Assembly: GCA_029261855.1 (NCBI GenBank)
Contig: JAJDAN010000004.1
Coordinates: 1-64,000, forward strand
DNA: 64,000 bases
Direction of reading: 5' to 3'
Source: Deltaproteobacteria bacterium
GTDB lineage: Bacteria; Myxococcota_A; UBA9160; UBA4427
Part shown: positions 34,571-43,186 of the stretch, piece by piece
How positions within the stretch are numbered: the first letter of the stretch is position 1
Layout: the number at the start of each line of letters is the position of its first letter
The notes under the pieces: generated by a model
Told to the model about the DNA's origin: nothing
Seen by the model: only the letters and a program-made list of their open reading frames with translations
Databases searched by the model: none
Position numbers and translations under genes: made by a program

Positions 34571-35373
34571 GCTCTCGGGTGGATACCGGCGCGACGCGGC
34601 AGAACCCACAGCGCCGCGACGCCAGCCAACAACATCGCAACCGCACCCGGCTCGGGGACGGGCGTGGCGTGGATCGCCACGTTGTCGATGATCGGTTGCC
34701 CCAACGAAGGGTCGAGGCTCAGGCGAACGAATGCGGTGTCGCTGGTCACGTTGTCCAACGCCACCGTGTAGCCGGTGTCGCTCTCGTCGAGACCCACCGA
34801 ACCGAAGCTCGTATAGGAGCTTCCGTCCGTTGAGAACTCGACCTGCACCGTCGACGTGCCGCTGATGGTCTTGCCGCCAAAGCTCAGCTGCCAGTTGTTG
34901 GCGCCCTGGGGAGTCGAGCTGAGATCTGCACCGAAGACCACGCTGACCGCACCGGGTGCCGTCATCGCGAGTCGCTCGGTGAAGGTCTGTCCCTCGGCTC
35001 GGAGGACCGAGTGCGCATCGAAAGAGTTCGTTCCGATGACACTCGCGCTGCCGTCGATGTTCGACCGCAGCGAGCCCGCCGTCGGGATGAACACCTCGCT
35101 CCCGCTGCCGGCGGCGACGGGGGTCGACCCGTTCGAACCGTCGAACCAGGCCGTCCCGAAGCTGGCCGACTCCGCACCCGCGTTGTGGGTGGTGTCGAGA
35201 CTGGAGTAGTTGGCCGGCAGCACCGCCGTGTAGGTGGTGCCGTCGGTGGACAGGACCGAGTCGCTGAAGTACTGGGAAAAGTCCCAGCCCGCGACCGCAT
35301 CCGCCCCGGCCGAGCCGGCAACCGTTGCCGACAGGGCCATGCTTGCGGCCATTGCTAGTAGTCGTTTCATCAT
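34567..35373 (-). CDS. PEP-CTERM protein
   Basis: 268 residues. A signal peptide (LLAMAASMALSATVAGSAGA) is followed by a beta-sandwich-like region rich in Ser, Thr and Gly. It includes NNWQLSFGGKTISGTSTVQV and FVRLSLDPSLGQPIIDNVAI, resembling carbohydrate-binding or discoidin-type sandwiches common in PEP-CTERM proteins. The C-terminal signal is VPEPGAVAMLLAGVAALW plus a basic tail. GAGGAA lies 6 bases before the MM start. It is 35 bases downstream of the calcium-binding surface protein gene in the same operon. Confidence 0.85.
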   Translation of the reverse strand: MMKRLLAMAASMALSATVAGSAGADAVAGWDFSQYFSDSVLSTDGTTYTAVLPANYSSLDTTHNAGAESASFGTAWFDGSNGSTPVAAGSGSEVFIPTAGSLRSNIDGSASVIGTNSFDAHSVLRAEGQTFTERLAMTAPGAVSVVFGADLSSTPQGANNWQLSFGGKTISGTSTVQVEFSTDGSSYTSFGSVGLDESDTGYTVALDNVTSDTAFVRLSLDPSLGQPIIDNVAIHATPVPEPGAVAMLLAGVAALWVLPRRAGIHPRA

Positions 35374-35408
35374 TTGCATTTCCTCGTCAGGGGTTCGCAA
35401 CCCGGCCC

Positions 35409-37160
35409 TTAGAGCAGGCCCGCGATGCTGAGGACCGTCCAACCGTCGGTCCAGAGGGGCAGCGAAGGCGCGAACGCTCCGCGGTAGGTCGCCGCCGGGT
35501 CGGAACCCGTCGTCACACCGCCACCGATTCCGGCAGTGCTGGTCGGGTCCGGTCGCGGATCGATGGGCGCGCTCTTGAGCGTCGCATCGAGCTTGCCCGC
35601 CGCGTTGCCCTTCGGCTCGAAGGACACGTCCTCGTTCAGCAGCCCGAGGAAACCGGCGTCGTTCACCGTATTGGCCGTACCGCTGCTGTTGTACTCACCC
35701 GGAGCCGCCGCATCGCCGTTGCTGATGGCGAGCGCCGCGGCGCCTGCAACCGGCGTCGCACCATCGTCGTAGGTGCTGGCGACGCTGCGAATCAAGTCGG
35801 CGGCCACGTTGTCCGCCACGTCCCGGCCGGTCACCGACTCACCCGTGTCCATGTCCAGCTCGAGGCCCGCACGGCTACCCGTGTTGACGACGATGCTGTT
35901 CAGGATCTCGCCCGAGAAACCGTGGCGGAGATAGATGCCGCGGTTGTCGGACGCCTGCGAGGTGGGCGTCGCATCGGGCGAAGCCACCGGGGTGGTGCCG
36001 ATGATGGTGAGGTTGTAGAAGGCGGGGTTCGACATGGGCCAACCCGTGTCGTCGAAGACGCTGCCGGCTTCGTCCACCCGGATGTTCACGTCGCCAGCCC
36101 GCTCGAGGAAGTCGTCCCCGTCGAACTCGCCGGCGCGGTCACCGGACCCCGAACCGAAGGCAGTACCACCGTCCTCGTTGAAGAAGGGCATGATGCCGAA
36201 GGCCTTCTGGACCGTCCCGACGTAGCCCTGGTCGACGTCGAAGGTGTCGTCGCCCGCGAAGGTCACCATCAAGTTCTCGCCGTTGACCGTCCCACCGAAC
36301 CACTCGATGCCGTCGTCGAAGTTGACGTAGACCTCGATGTTCGTGAAGACGGTGCCATCCCCGACGCCGCCGAGGGAGATCCCGTTGAGCTCGTTGCCCG
36401 AACCGATCTCGTCACCGGCATGCCGTACCGAGATGTAGTCGTAGACACCCGAGCTGTCGTGCGGCTCGGTTCCGCCGTAGGTGGCGTCCGCGGCCGGGAA
36501 ACCCGGAACGGTGAGGCCCTCGATCGTGCACTGGCCGTAGCCGACGCCGCACTTGTCGGCGAGGTTGGTCGGCGCGTTGCCCATGATCACCAGACCGCCC
36601 CAGAGTGCGACGGTCGAGTTGCCCTGGGTATCCAGAGGTGCGAGCGGAGCACTGGTGGGGGTGTCGTCCAGGAAGTCCGGGGAGGCATCCGGGGTCGCGC
36701 AGCTCTGCGCCACGCCACAACCCGGAGGAAGCTCCGGGTCGAAGCCGGGGTAGGCGTCGTCGAAGCCGTCGCCATCCAGGTCATCGGCCACACCGTCGTC
36801 GTCGTTGTCGACGGCGCCCGTGGTCATGATGATGGGGTTGGTGGCGCTGCCGTCCGCGTTCACATAGCCCTCGCGCGTAACGATGAGCGCACCCGGGGTA
36901 CCGACCGTGGAACCGCCGACTACCGGGCCCGAGCGCGGTTGGCCGCGAACGATCACGCCCGGAAGGATGGTGAGCGTGGCGCCGTTCTTCACGAAGATGG
37001 GACGCTCGAGGAGGATCTCGGACTCTCCAGGGTCATCGCCCCAGATGTCGTCGCTGACGACGTCCGTGTTCACGGACACCAACGCCTGCGCGCTGGGAAC
37101 CATGCCAGCGAAAGCGAGAGCAAGCGCTGCGATCGGTGCAACTAGGAATTTGGTCTGCAT
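35409..37160 (-). CDS. Secreted calcium-binding, beta-helix-like protein
   Basis: 583 residues. A signal peptide (MVPSAQALV cleavage region) is followed by an N-terminal module with LERPIFVKNGATLTILPGVIVRGQ, common in large secreted beta-helix proteins. At about 115-138 an acidic DNDDDGVADDLDGDGFDD stretch matches thrombospondin type 3/EF-hand-like calcium repeats. Later rungs (YISVRHAGDEIGSGNELNG, FTNIEVYVNFDDGIEWFGG) are parallel beta-helix-like. No PEP-CTERM or other anchor is seen. It is first in an operon divergent from the TonB/ExbBD operon, so it may be cargo or a binding partner of that system (inference). AAGGGCAC precedes ATG 37160. Confidence 0.65.
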   Translation of the reverse strand: MQTKFLVAPIAALALAFAGMVPSAQALVSVNTDVVSDDIWGDDPGESEILLERPIFVKNGATLTILPGVIVRGQPRSGPVVGGSTVGTPGALIVTREGYVNADGSATNPIIMTTGAVDNDDDGVADDLDGDGFDDAYPGFDPELPPGCGVAQSCATPDASPDFLDDTPTSAPLAPLDTQGNSTVALWGGLVIMGNAPTNLADKCGVGYGQCTIEGLTVPGFPAADATYGGTEPHDSSGVYDYISVRHAGDEIGSGNELNGISLGGVGDGTVFTNIEVYVNFDDGIEWFGGTVNGENLMVTFAGDDTFDVDQGYVGTVQKAFGIMPFFNEDGGTAFGSGSGDRAGEFDGDDFLERAGDVNIRVDEAGSVFDDTGWPMSNPAFYNLTIIGTTPVASPDATPTSQASDNRGIYLRHGFSGEILNSIVVNTGSRAGLELDMDTGESVTGRDVADNVAADLIRSVASTYDDGATPVAGAAALAISNGDAAAPGEYNSSGTANTVNDAGFLGLLNEDVSFEPKGNAAGKLDATLKSAPIDPRPDPTSTAGIGGGVTTGSDPAATYRGAFAPSLPLWTDGWTVLSIAGLL

Positions 37161-37394
37161 GTGCCCTTCTCTTGTCTGATCTCTTGCGGTTGTTGGATGG
37201 GCCGCAACCTGAGTCGAACTGCGGCGACGCGCAGGATCACCGCCACGCATCACGAACGCGCTGCTGCTGCGTGACGATTGCGCAGAGCCCGCTCGGTCTC
37301 GCCGAGCGCCCAAGGCGAGTGGCGCAAGAACGAGCCGCCAGCGTCACCGATCCGTCACAGGGCTGGGCGAAAAGTCTGGCCGAGGCTCATCCCC

Positions 37395-38198
37395 ATGACA
37401 TTTCCGACATCCCCCACTTTCCGGATGACCTGGCTCGCCGCGCTGGGTCTACTGGTCGGCCTGCCCGCGATGGCCGAGCAGGCCGAAAGCATCCGCGACT
37501 ACCGCTCGAAGATGGAGAAGTGGGTCGAGACCCGACAGATCCTCTCTGCCGAGCGCGCCGACTGGCAGGTCGAGCAGGAAACCCTGCGCGCCACCCGCGA
37601 CCTGCTGCGCCGGGAAAAGCAGGCCCTGGAAGAAGAAACGCAGAGGCTGTCGGCTTCCAACACCGCGGCCGACGACGAGCGCCGCGAGCTGCTCCTCACC
37701 CGCGCCGAGCTCCAGCGGAGTCGCCAGGCGCTCGAAGCCCGGGTTCGCCTGCTCGAGCAGCGCGTCATCGAGCTGGGTCCCCAACTCCCGCCGCCGCTGC
37801 AGAAGAAGCTCGATCTGCTCTTCGTCCAGATTCCCGAGGACCCGGACAACACCCGGCTCCCCATCGGCCAGCGCCTCGTGACCGTGCTCGGCGTGCTGGG
37901 TCAAGCCGACAAGTTCAACGGCACCGCGACCTTCGTTGGCGAGACCCGCGCCGTCGCGGAAGGCGATGCTGGGCAGGAAGCCGCCCGGGTCTCGGTCCGC
38001 ACCCTCTACTGGGGGCTCGGGCAGGCCCTCTACGTCGACTCGCAGGGACGCAGTGCGGGCATTGGCCAGCCGGGCCCGAACGGTTGGGAATTCAGCAACG
38101 ACCCCGCCATCGCCGACGACATCCGCCGCCTGATCGACATCTACGAGGGAAACGTGGACGCAATCGAGTTCGTGAGCCTGCCGGTGCAGGTCCAATGA
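37395..38198 (+). CDS. DUF3450 periplasmic coiled-coil protein
   Basis: 267 residues. A signal peptide (LAALGLLVGLPAMA) is followed by a long coiled coil from about 35 to 135 (EQETLRATRDLLRREKQALE, LEARVRLLEQRVIELG). The globular C-terminal part contains VSVRTLYWGLGQALYVD and GWEFSNDP, typical of DUF3450. In Vibrio-type TonB2 systems such a gene precedes ttpC-exbB-exbD-tonB, so it probably is a periplasmic accessory of the energiser. ATG 37395 has GAGG 9 bases upstream. It overlaps the next gene by 4 bases. Confidence 0.85.
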   Translation: MTFPTSPTFRMTWLAALGLLVGLPAMAEQAESIRDYRSKMEKWVETRQILSAERADWQVEQETLRATRDLLRREKQALEEETQRLSASNTAADDERRELLLTRAELQRSRQALEARVRLLEQRVIELGPQLPPPLQKKLDLLFVQIPEDPDNTRLPIGQRLVTVLGVLGQADKFNGTATFVGETRAVAEGDAGQEAARVSVRTLYWGLGQALYVDSQGRSAGIGQPGPNGWEFSNDPAIADDIRRLIDIYEGNVDAIEFVSLPVQVQ

Positions 38199-39643
38199 AG
38201 GGTCCGATCCAACGGGCAGCCGCGCTCTTCGTTCTGTTGGCCGCCGTCGTCCACGCGGGCCCGGTCTTTGCAGACTTCGACCAGGCCAAGAGCCAGGTCG
38301 ACGGGCAGCTGCGAGAGTCTCTCGACGAGCTCGCGCGCGAGCGAAACCGCATCGCCAAGGAGAAGATCCCGCTGTCCCGAGCGGTGTCCCGGCTCGAGGC
38401 GGACGTGCTGAAGCTGCGACGCGAGCGCGAGCGGCTGGTGGAGGTCAACGACAGCCGAACCATCGACCTGGGCTCTCTTCGCAAGCAGGTCGACGCCATG
38501 CGGGAGCACGGCGACTTCGTGGACAGCCGTCTGGCCGAGTTCGTACGGGACTTCGAGGGCCGGCTCGACATCAGCGAGCTGCCCCGGTACGAGACGCTCA
38601 CGGCAGCAGCGAGATTGTCGGAGAAGAACGTCAACCTCGACGCCGAGGGCAAGCGGGAGACCCAGCTCGAGGTGGTTCGCGCCGCTCTCGAGCGCGTCGA
38701 GAAGCTCCTGGGCGGGGAGGTCTATCCGGGGCAGGCACTCGCCAGCACGGGCGTACTGACCGAAGGACGCTTCATCGCGCTCGGCCCGACCGTGCTCTAC
38801 GCCAGCAACGACGGCACGGTCAGCGGCCTGGTCGAACACCAGCTCAACGCCGCCGACCCGGTCGTGGTCCCTCTCCCGAGTGGTCTCGGTGCGGACATCG
38901 CGAAGATCGCAAGCGGCGAAGCCGGCCTGCTGCCCTTCGACTCGACCCTTGGAAAGGCGCTCAAGGTAGAGAAGGCGCGCAAGTCCATGGGACAGTACGT
39001 CGCCGAGGGCGGCGCAGTCGGGTACGTCATCCTGGCCCTCGGCGCGGTCGCGTTGCTTCTCACTGCCTTCAAGTGCATGGAAATCCTGCGCTTCCGGGTC
39101 GCCCGTCCCGACGAGCTCGACGCCATTCTCGAAGAGCTGGCCCGCGGCAGTCAAGCCGCCGCCGCCAAGCGCGCAGACGAAGTCCCCGGTGTCGCCGGCG
39201 AGATGCTGACCACCGGCGTCGCCCATGCGGAAGAGTCGCGCAGCATCCTCGAAGAGCTGCTCTTCGAGAAGGTCCTGCGGGTACGACCGGGTCTCGAACG
39301 CTTCCTTCCCTTCCTCGCGATCACTGCCGCTGCTGCGCCGCTGCTTGGCCTCCTGGGCACGGTGATCGGCATGATCAAGACCTTCCAACTCATCACCATC
39401 TTCGGCACCGGTGACGCCAAGAGTCTCTCGTCCGGTATCTCCGAGGCGCTGGTGACCACCGCCCTCGGTCTCGTCGTCGCGATTCCCACACTCATCCTGC
39501 ACGGCGCGCTCTCACGGATGGCCAAGCGCAAGATCGGCCTGCTGGAAGAGCTCTCCGTCGGCTTCGTCAACGGCGTCACGGCGATCCGTTCCGCGCTCGC
39601 ACGCCAGGACGCTTCGAGCAGTCGAGCGGTCCACGATGGATAG
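38195..39643 (+). CDS. TtpC-like MotA/TolQ/ExbB proton channel protein
   Basis: 482 residues. A signal peptide, then a periplasmic coiled-coil domain of about 230 residues (SLDELARERNRIAKEKIPLS), then three membrane segments. The ExbB/TolQ signature is AAAAPLLGLLGTVIGMIKTF followed by GISEALVTTALGLVVAIPTL. Length and layout match TtpC of Vibrio TonB2 complexes. It should couple proton motive force to TonB in the inner membrane. ATGA overlap with DUF3450 and an 8-base overlap with the second ExbB gene. Confidence 0.88.
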   Translation: MKGPIQRAAALFVLLAAVVHAGPVFADFDQAKSQVDGQLRESLDELARERNRIAKEKIPLSRAVSRLEADVLKLRRERERLVEVNDSRTIDLGSLRKQVDAMREHGDFVDSRLAEFVRDFEGRLDISELPRYETLTAAARLSEKNVNLDAEGKRETQLEVVRAALERVEKLLGGEVYPGQALASTGVLTEGRFIALGPTVLYASNDGTVSGLVEHQLNAADPVVVPLPSGLGADIAKIASGEAGLLPFDSTLGKALKVEKARKSMGQYVAEGGAVGYVILALGAVALLLTAFKCMEILRFRVARPDELDAILEELARGSQAAAAKRADEVPGVAGEMLTTGVAHAEESRSILEELLFEKVLRVRPGLERFLPFLAITAAAAPLLGLLGTVIGMIKTFQLITIFGTGDAKSLSSGISEALVTTALGLVVAIPTLILHGALSRMAKRKIGLLEELSVGFVNGVTAIRSALARQDASSSRAVHDG

Positions 39644-40232
39644 AGTCCTCGAGATCTGGCAGAGCGGCGGCTGGGTGATGATTCCCCTCTTCGCGCTCGC
39701 GGTGCTCCTCTACGCCCAGGCCTTCCAGCTGCTCTTCTACGTGCAGCGAACGCGGCTCGGCGGACGTGGCGAGGGCCAGTGGTGGGACTGGGTGCGCGCT
39801 CCGGAAAGAGCGCAGGGTCGGGTCGCAGACATCATCCGATACACCCAGAACGACGTCACTTCGGAAGCGGAGCTGCGCAACCGCTTCGACGAGATCCGGG
39901 GGGCGCTGATCTCACTCATCGACCGTCGCTCGCGCTTCGTCAGCATGCTCGTCGGTGCCGCGCCCCTGCTCGGGCTGCTCGGCACGGTGCTCGGCATGCT
40001 GCAGACCTTCTTCGGTATCTCGACGAGCGGGGGGACCGAAACCGCGGGAGTGGTGGCGGCGGGCATCTCCGAAGCCCTGGTGACGACCCAGACCGGTCTG
40101 ATCATCGCCCTGCCCGGCCTCTTCCTCGTGATGACGATCAATCGCCAGCGACAGGGCCTCGAAGCCCGACTCGCACGACTCGAGAGCCTGACCCTCAGCC
40201 ATTTCAAGTTCGCGGAACTGCCCGCGGAATAG
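39636..40232 (+). CDS. exbB: ExbB/TolQ family proton channel protein
   Basis: 198 residues, the compact ExbB form: an N-terminal membrane helix (GWVMIPLFALAVLLYAQAF), a cytoplasmic loop, and the last two helices with VGAAPLLGLLGTVLGMLQTF and GISEALVTTQTGLIIALPGL. The core motif nearly repeats that of the preceding TtpC-like protein. With ExbD it forms the proton-conducting motor that drives TonB. It begins inside the preceding gene, so the two are made in linked amounts. Confidence 0.9.
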   Translation: MDRVLEIWQSGGWVMIPLFALAVLLYAQAFQLLFYVQRTRLGGRGEGQWWDWVRAPERAQGRVADIIRYTQNDVTSEAELRNRFDEIRGALISLIDRRSRFVSMLVGAAPLLGLLGTVLGMLQTFFGISTSGGTETAGVVAAGISEALVTTQTGLIIALPGLFLVMTINRQRQGLEARLARLESLTLSHFKFAELPAE

Positions 40233-40273
40233 CGGAGAGCAGCGGGCGAAGTCCCCAACGAGAGGAGCACGAC

Positions 40274-40678
40274 ATGTCCAGAAGAAGCGTCGTCGGGGAA
40301 GACGAAGCGACCGAAATCAACCTGTCGCCGATGATCGACTGCATCTTCATCCTGCTCATCTTCTTCATCGTGACCACCGTCTTTGTCGAAGAAACCGGGC
40401 TGCAGGTCCACAAGCCAGACGCGGCCGCAGCTCAGCCCCTCGACGAAGACCGCGAGGGGGTCGTGCTCGAGATCACCGCGGACAACAAGATCCTGTGGGA
40501 GGACGTCGAGATCCAGATGGTGGACGTCCCCGGCCGGGTCAAGGCAAGCACCGCAGACCCCGAGACGCCGGTCGTCATCCGCGCTCACGAGCAGTCCGAC
40601 CACGGCACCTTCGTCGGGGTGTGGGACGCCGCGCGGCGCGGCGGCGCCCAGATCCTGAGCTTCAACACGATCAACTGA
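40274..40678 (+). CDS. exbD: ExbD/TolR family protein (first copy)
   Basis: 134 residues. One membrane helix near residues 18-40 with LSPMIDCIFILLIFFIVTTV, holding the conserved Asp that carries protons, followed by a periplasmic domain. GAGGAG lies 7 bases before the ATG. The helix region is almost identical at DNA level to the second ExbD gene 430 bases downstream, while the periplasmic domains differ; the two copies may form a mixed dimer or serve different partners. Confidence 0.92.
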   Translation: MSRRSVVGEDEATEINLSPMIDCIFILLIFFIVTTVFVEETGLQVHKPDAAAAQPLDEDREGVVLEITADNKILWEDVEIQMVDVPGRVKASTADPETPVVIRAHEQSDHGTFVGVWDAARRGGAQILSFNTIN

Positions 40679-40704
40679 ACACGATCGACTGAGACGATGC
40701 CCCG

Positions 40705-41109
40705 ATGGCCAAACGCAGCATCCTCGACGAACGCGACGACGAGACCGAGATCAACCTGTCGCCGATGATCGATTGCATCTTCATCCTGCTCATCTTCTTC
40801 ATCGTGACCACCGTCTTCGTCGAAGAGCCAGGGGTCGAGGTCCGCAAGCCCGACGCCAGCGTGGACGTCGACCTCGAGAAGAGCAGCATCCTCGTTGCGA
40901 TCACCTCGGACAACAAGGTCGTCTACGGCGGCAAGGAGCTCGGGATCGGGGGCGTGGGCGCCCGCGTCCGCAGCCTGCTGCAACAGGACAGCCTGCCCGT
41001 CATCATCCAGGCCGATTCCCGGTCGGACCACGGAGTCTTCTCGGACGTCTGGAGCGAAGTCAAGAACGCCGGCGCCAAGAAGATCAGCCTGTCGACGCGC
41101 AACGACTGA
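40705..41109 (+). CDS. exbD: ExbD/TolR family protein (second copy)
   Basis: 134 residues, the same length as the first copy, with the same membrane segment and a 28-residue identical stretch beginning TEINLSPMIDCIF. The periplasmic part (LVAITSDNKVVYGGKELGIG, LPVIIQADSRSDHGVFSDVW) has diverged. Its gene starts 26 bases after the first copy. It is a component of the ExbB/ExbD motor of this operon. Confidence 0.92.
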   Translation: MAKRSILDERDDETEINLSPMIDCIFILLIFFIVTTVFVEEPGVEVRKPDASVDVDLEKSSILVAITSDNKVVYGGKELGIGGVGARVRSLLQQDSLPVIIQADSRSDHGVFSDVWSEVKNAGAKKISLSTRND

Positions 41110-41117
41110 CCGGGCCG

Positions 41118-41780
41118 ATGCCGACGCGAAGCTACCGACTGCCGACCTCCCGCAGCGAGCTGCCCGCCAGCGTGCTGGCGGGCCTGATCTTCGCGTTCGC
41201 GCTGTTCGTGGCCATGGCCCTGACCCAGATGATGGGCAAGGTCGCCGTGCCGGTGCGCTCCGTCGAAGAAACCATCGTCCATTTCAAGGCACCCGAGCTG
41301 CTGGACATCGAGATCATCGAGGAAGCACCGCCCGAAGACGAGGAGCCGCCGCCCGAACTCGAGCAGGAGGCGCCCCTGCTTTCCCTGTCCCAGCTCGACA
41401 TCGCCCTCAACCCCGGCACGGGCGGCTCCCTGGCCGGGGACTTTGCGATGCCCGGACTGGCGAGCGCTTCCCGCGATCTCGGCACCGAAGACTTCGTCGA
41501 CTTCTCGGCGCTCGACCAGATGCCGAGGCCCATCGGTGTATCGGGCTTCGACTTTCCGCGACGCCTGCGCCGCAAGCCGGTGAGCGGACGCATCGTGCTC
41601 TTCATCCAGCTCGACCCCAACGGCGAAGTCTTGGACGTGCGGATCGACGCTTCCGACCTCCCGGACTTCGACGACTTCGTCAGCGACGCGGTCGCAAAGT
41701 GGAAGTTCACCCCGCCCACCCAGCAGGGTCGCCCGGTCAAGGCCCAGGCGAAGCTGCCCATCCCGATCCACATCAAGTAG
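41118..41780 (+). CDS. tonB: TonB family energy transducer
   Basis: 220 residues. An N-terminal membrane anchor (SVLAGLIFAFALFVAMALT) is followed by an acidic, proline-rich linker (EEAPPEDEEPPPELEQEAP). The C-terminal TonB domain contains RIVLFIQLDPNGEVLDVRI and AVAKWKFTPPTQQGRPVKA. It spans the periplasm and transmits energy from ExbB/ExbD to an outer-membrane receptor. The linker is short, as in TonB2-type proteins, which rely on accessory proteins such as TtpC to reach the receptor. Confidence 0.88.
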   Translation: MPTRSYRLPTSRSELPASVLAGLIFAFALFVAMALTQMMGKVAVPVRSVEETIVHFKAPELLDIEIIEEAPPEDEEPPPELEQEAPLLSLSQLDIALNPGTGGSLAGDFAMPGLASASRDLGTEDFVDFSALDQMPRPIGVSGFDFPRRLRRKPVSGRIVLFIQLDPNGEVLDVRIDASDLPDFDDFVSDAVAKWKFTPPTQQGRPVKAQAKLPIPIHIK

Positions 41781-41787
41781 GCATCCC

Positions 41788-43173
41788 ATGAAGCGAACCC
41801 TGACAGCCCACCGCGCGTTCGCGATCTGCGTCGCTGCGTTCCTGATTGGCAGCCTCGCCGCACCGGCGTCGGCACAGTTCCAGCCCTGGGAAGGAGCGTC
41901 CATCGTGGACGATCCCGAATGGCGGGCTCGCTTCCTCGGCAGCTATGGCTTCCTGTCCGGAGCCGAGCCGCAGATCCGCGCCGACGAGCTGGCGCTGTTG
42001 CGCGAAGTCGTCGACCTCATGAAGGTCAACTCGCGGGCTGCCGCCACCATGCTCCAGCGCAAGGTCGGCCCAGACGGCAGCGCCGCCCTCGACTTCGTGC
42101 TTGCCAACCTCGAGTTCCAGAACGGAAATCTCGACGCAGCGGCCCTGGCCTACGGCAGCGCCATCGAGAAGTTCCCGGACTTCCGCCGGGCCCACAAGAA
42201 CCTGGGCTTGCTGCGGGTGCAACGAGGTCAGTTTCACACCGCGGCCGGACACCTGAGCCGTGCCATCGAGCTGGGGGATCGCGACGGACGCAGCTTCGGC
42301 CTGCTCGGCTACTGCTACGTCAACCAGGAAAGCTGGCTCGCCGCCGAGCAGGCCTACCGTCAGGCGATCCTGCAACAGCCCGAGATCCGAGACTGGATTC
42401 TCGGGCTCGCGCAGTCGCTGCTCGCCATGGAGAAGCACCGCGACGCGGTCGCACTCTTTGCGACGCTCATCGACCAGGACCCGGAAGACGTGACCGCCTG
42501 GAAGCTGCAGGCCAACGCCTACCTGGGACTCGATCGACCTCGCGACGCCGCCGTGAACCTCGAAACCCTGCGAATGCTCGGCAAGGCCGACCCGGCCAGC
42601 CTGGTCCTGCTCGGCGACATCTACATGAACGAGGGACTGTACGAGATGGCGTCCGACACCTACCTGGCGGTCGTCGCGGGCGACGAGGACGGCAAGCAGT
42701 TCAGCGCCGCCTATCGCGGTGCCGAACTGCTCGTCCAGACCGGCTCGTGGAAGGCAGCACGCAAGCTGCTCGACACCATCGCGTCCCGCTACGGCACGAG
42801 CCTCGGGCCCGACGTCGAGCTCGAGGTGCTGACCCTGGAGGCAAAGGTCGCGCGTGCCGAGGGACGCCAGGCCGAGGCTGCAAGCCTGCTCGAATCCATC
42901 GTGGAGCGCGACGGCACGCGGGGCGGCGCGCTCCTCGAGCTTGCCGCCTACCACCGGGGGCGCGGCGAAAGCGAGAAGGCCCTGCTGTTGATCGAGCGGG
43001 CGCAGCGCCTCGACGCCTGGGAATACCGCGCCCTGCTCGACGCCGCACAGGTTCGGGTCGAAGAACGGGACTACGACCGGGCCGCCGCCCTGCTGCGGCA
43101 GGCGCTCCAGCTTCGCAACGAACCCCGGGTCGAGCGTTTCCTGGCGCGCGTCGAGCAGGCGATCCGCAGCTGA
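41788..43173 (+). CDS. Periplasmic TPR protein
   Basis: 461 residues. A signal peptide (AFLIGSLAAPASA) is followed by about ten tetratricopeptide-like helices pairs, for example ALAYGSAIEKFPDFRRAHKN, RQAILQQPEIRDWILGLAQS and ALLLIERAQRLDAWEYRALL. TPR genes sit in the same place in Vibrio-type TonB2 clusters. It probably scaffolds the energiser or links it to the receptor. It is separated from tonB by 7 bases and from the receptor gene by 13, so the whole set is one operon. Confidence 0.82.
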   Translation: MKRTLTAHRAFAICVAAFLIGSLAAPASAQFQPWEGASIVDDPEWRARFLGSYGFLSGAEPQIRADELALLREVVDLMKVNSRAAATMLQRKVGPDGSAALDFVLANLEFQNGNLDAAALAYGSAIEKFPDFRRAHKNLGLLRVQRGQFHTAAGHLSRAIELGDRDGRSFGLLGYCYVNQESWLAAEQAYRQAILQQPEIRDWILGLAQSLLAMEKHRDAVALFATLIDQDPEDVTAWKLQANAYLGLDRPRDAAVNLETLRMLGKADPASLVLLGDIYMNEGLYEMASDTYLAVVAGDEDGKQFSAAYRGAELLVQTGSWKAARKLLDTIASRYGTSLGPDVELEVLTLEAKVARAEGRQAEAASLLESIVERDGTRGGALLELAAYHRGRGESEKALLLIERAQRLDAWEYRALLDAAQVRVEERDYDRAAALLRQALQLRNEPRVERFLARVEQAIRS

Positions 43174-43186
43174 CCCCCCATCGGCC

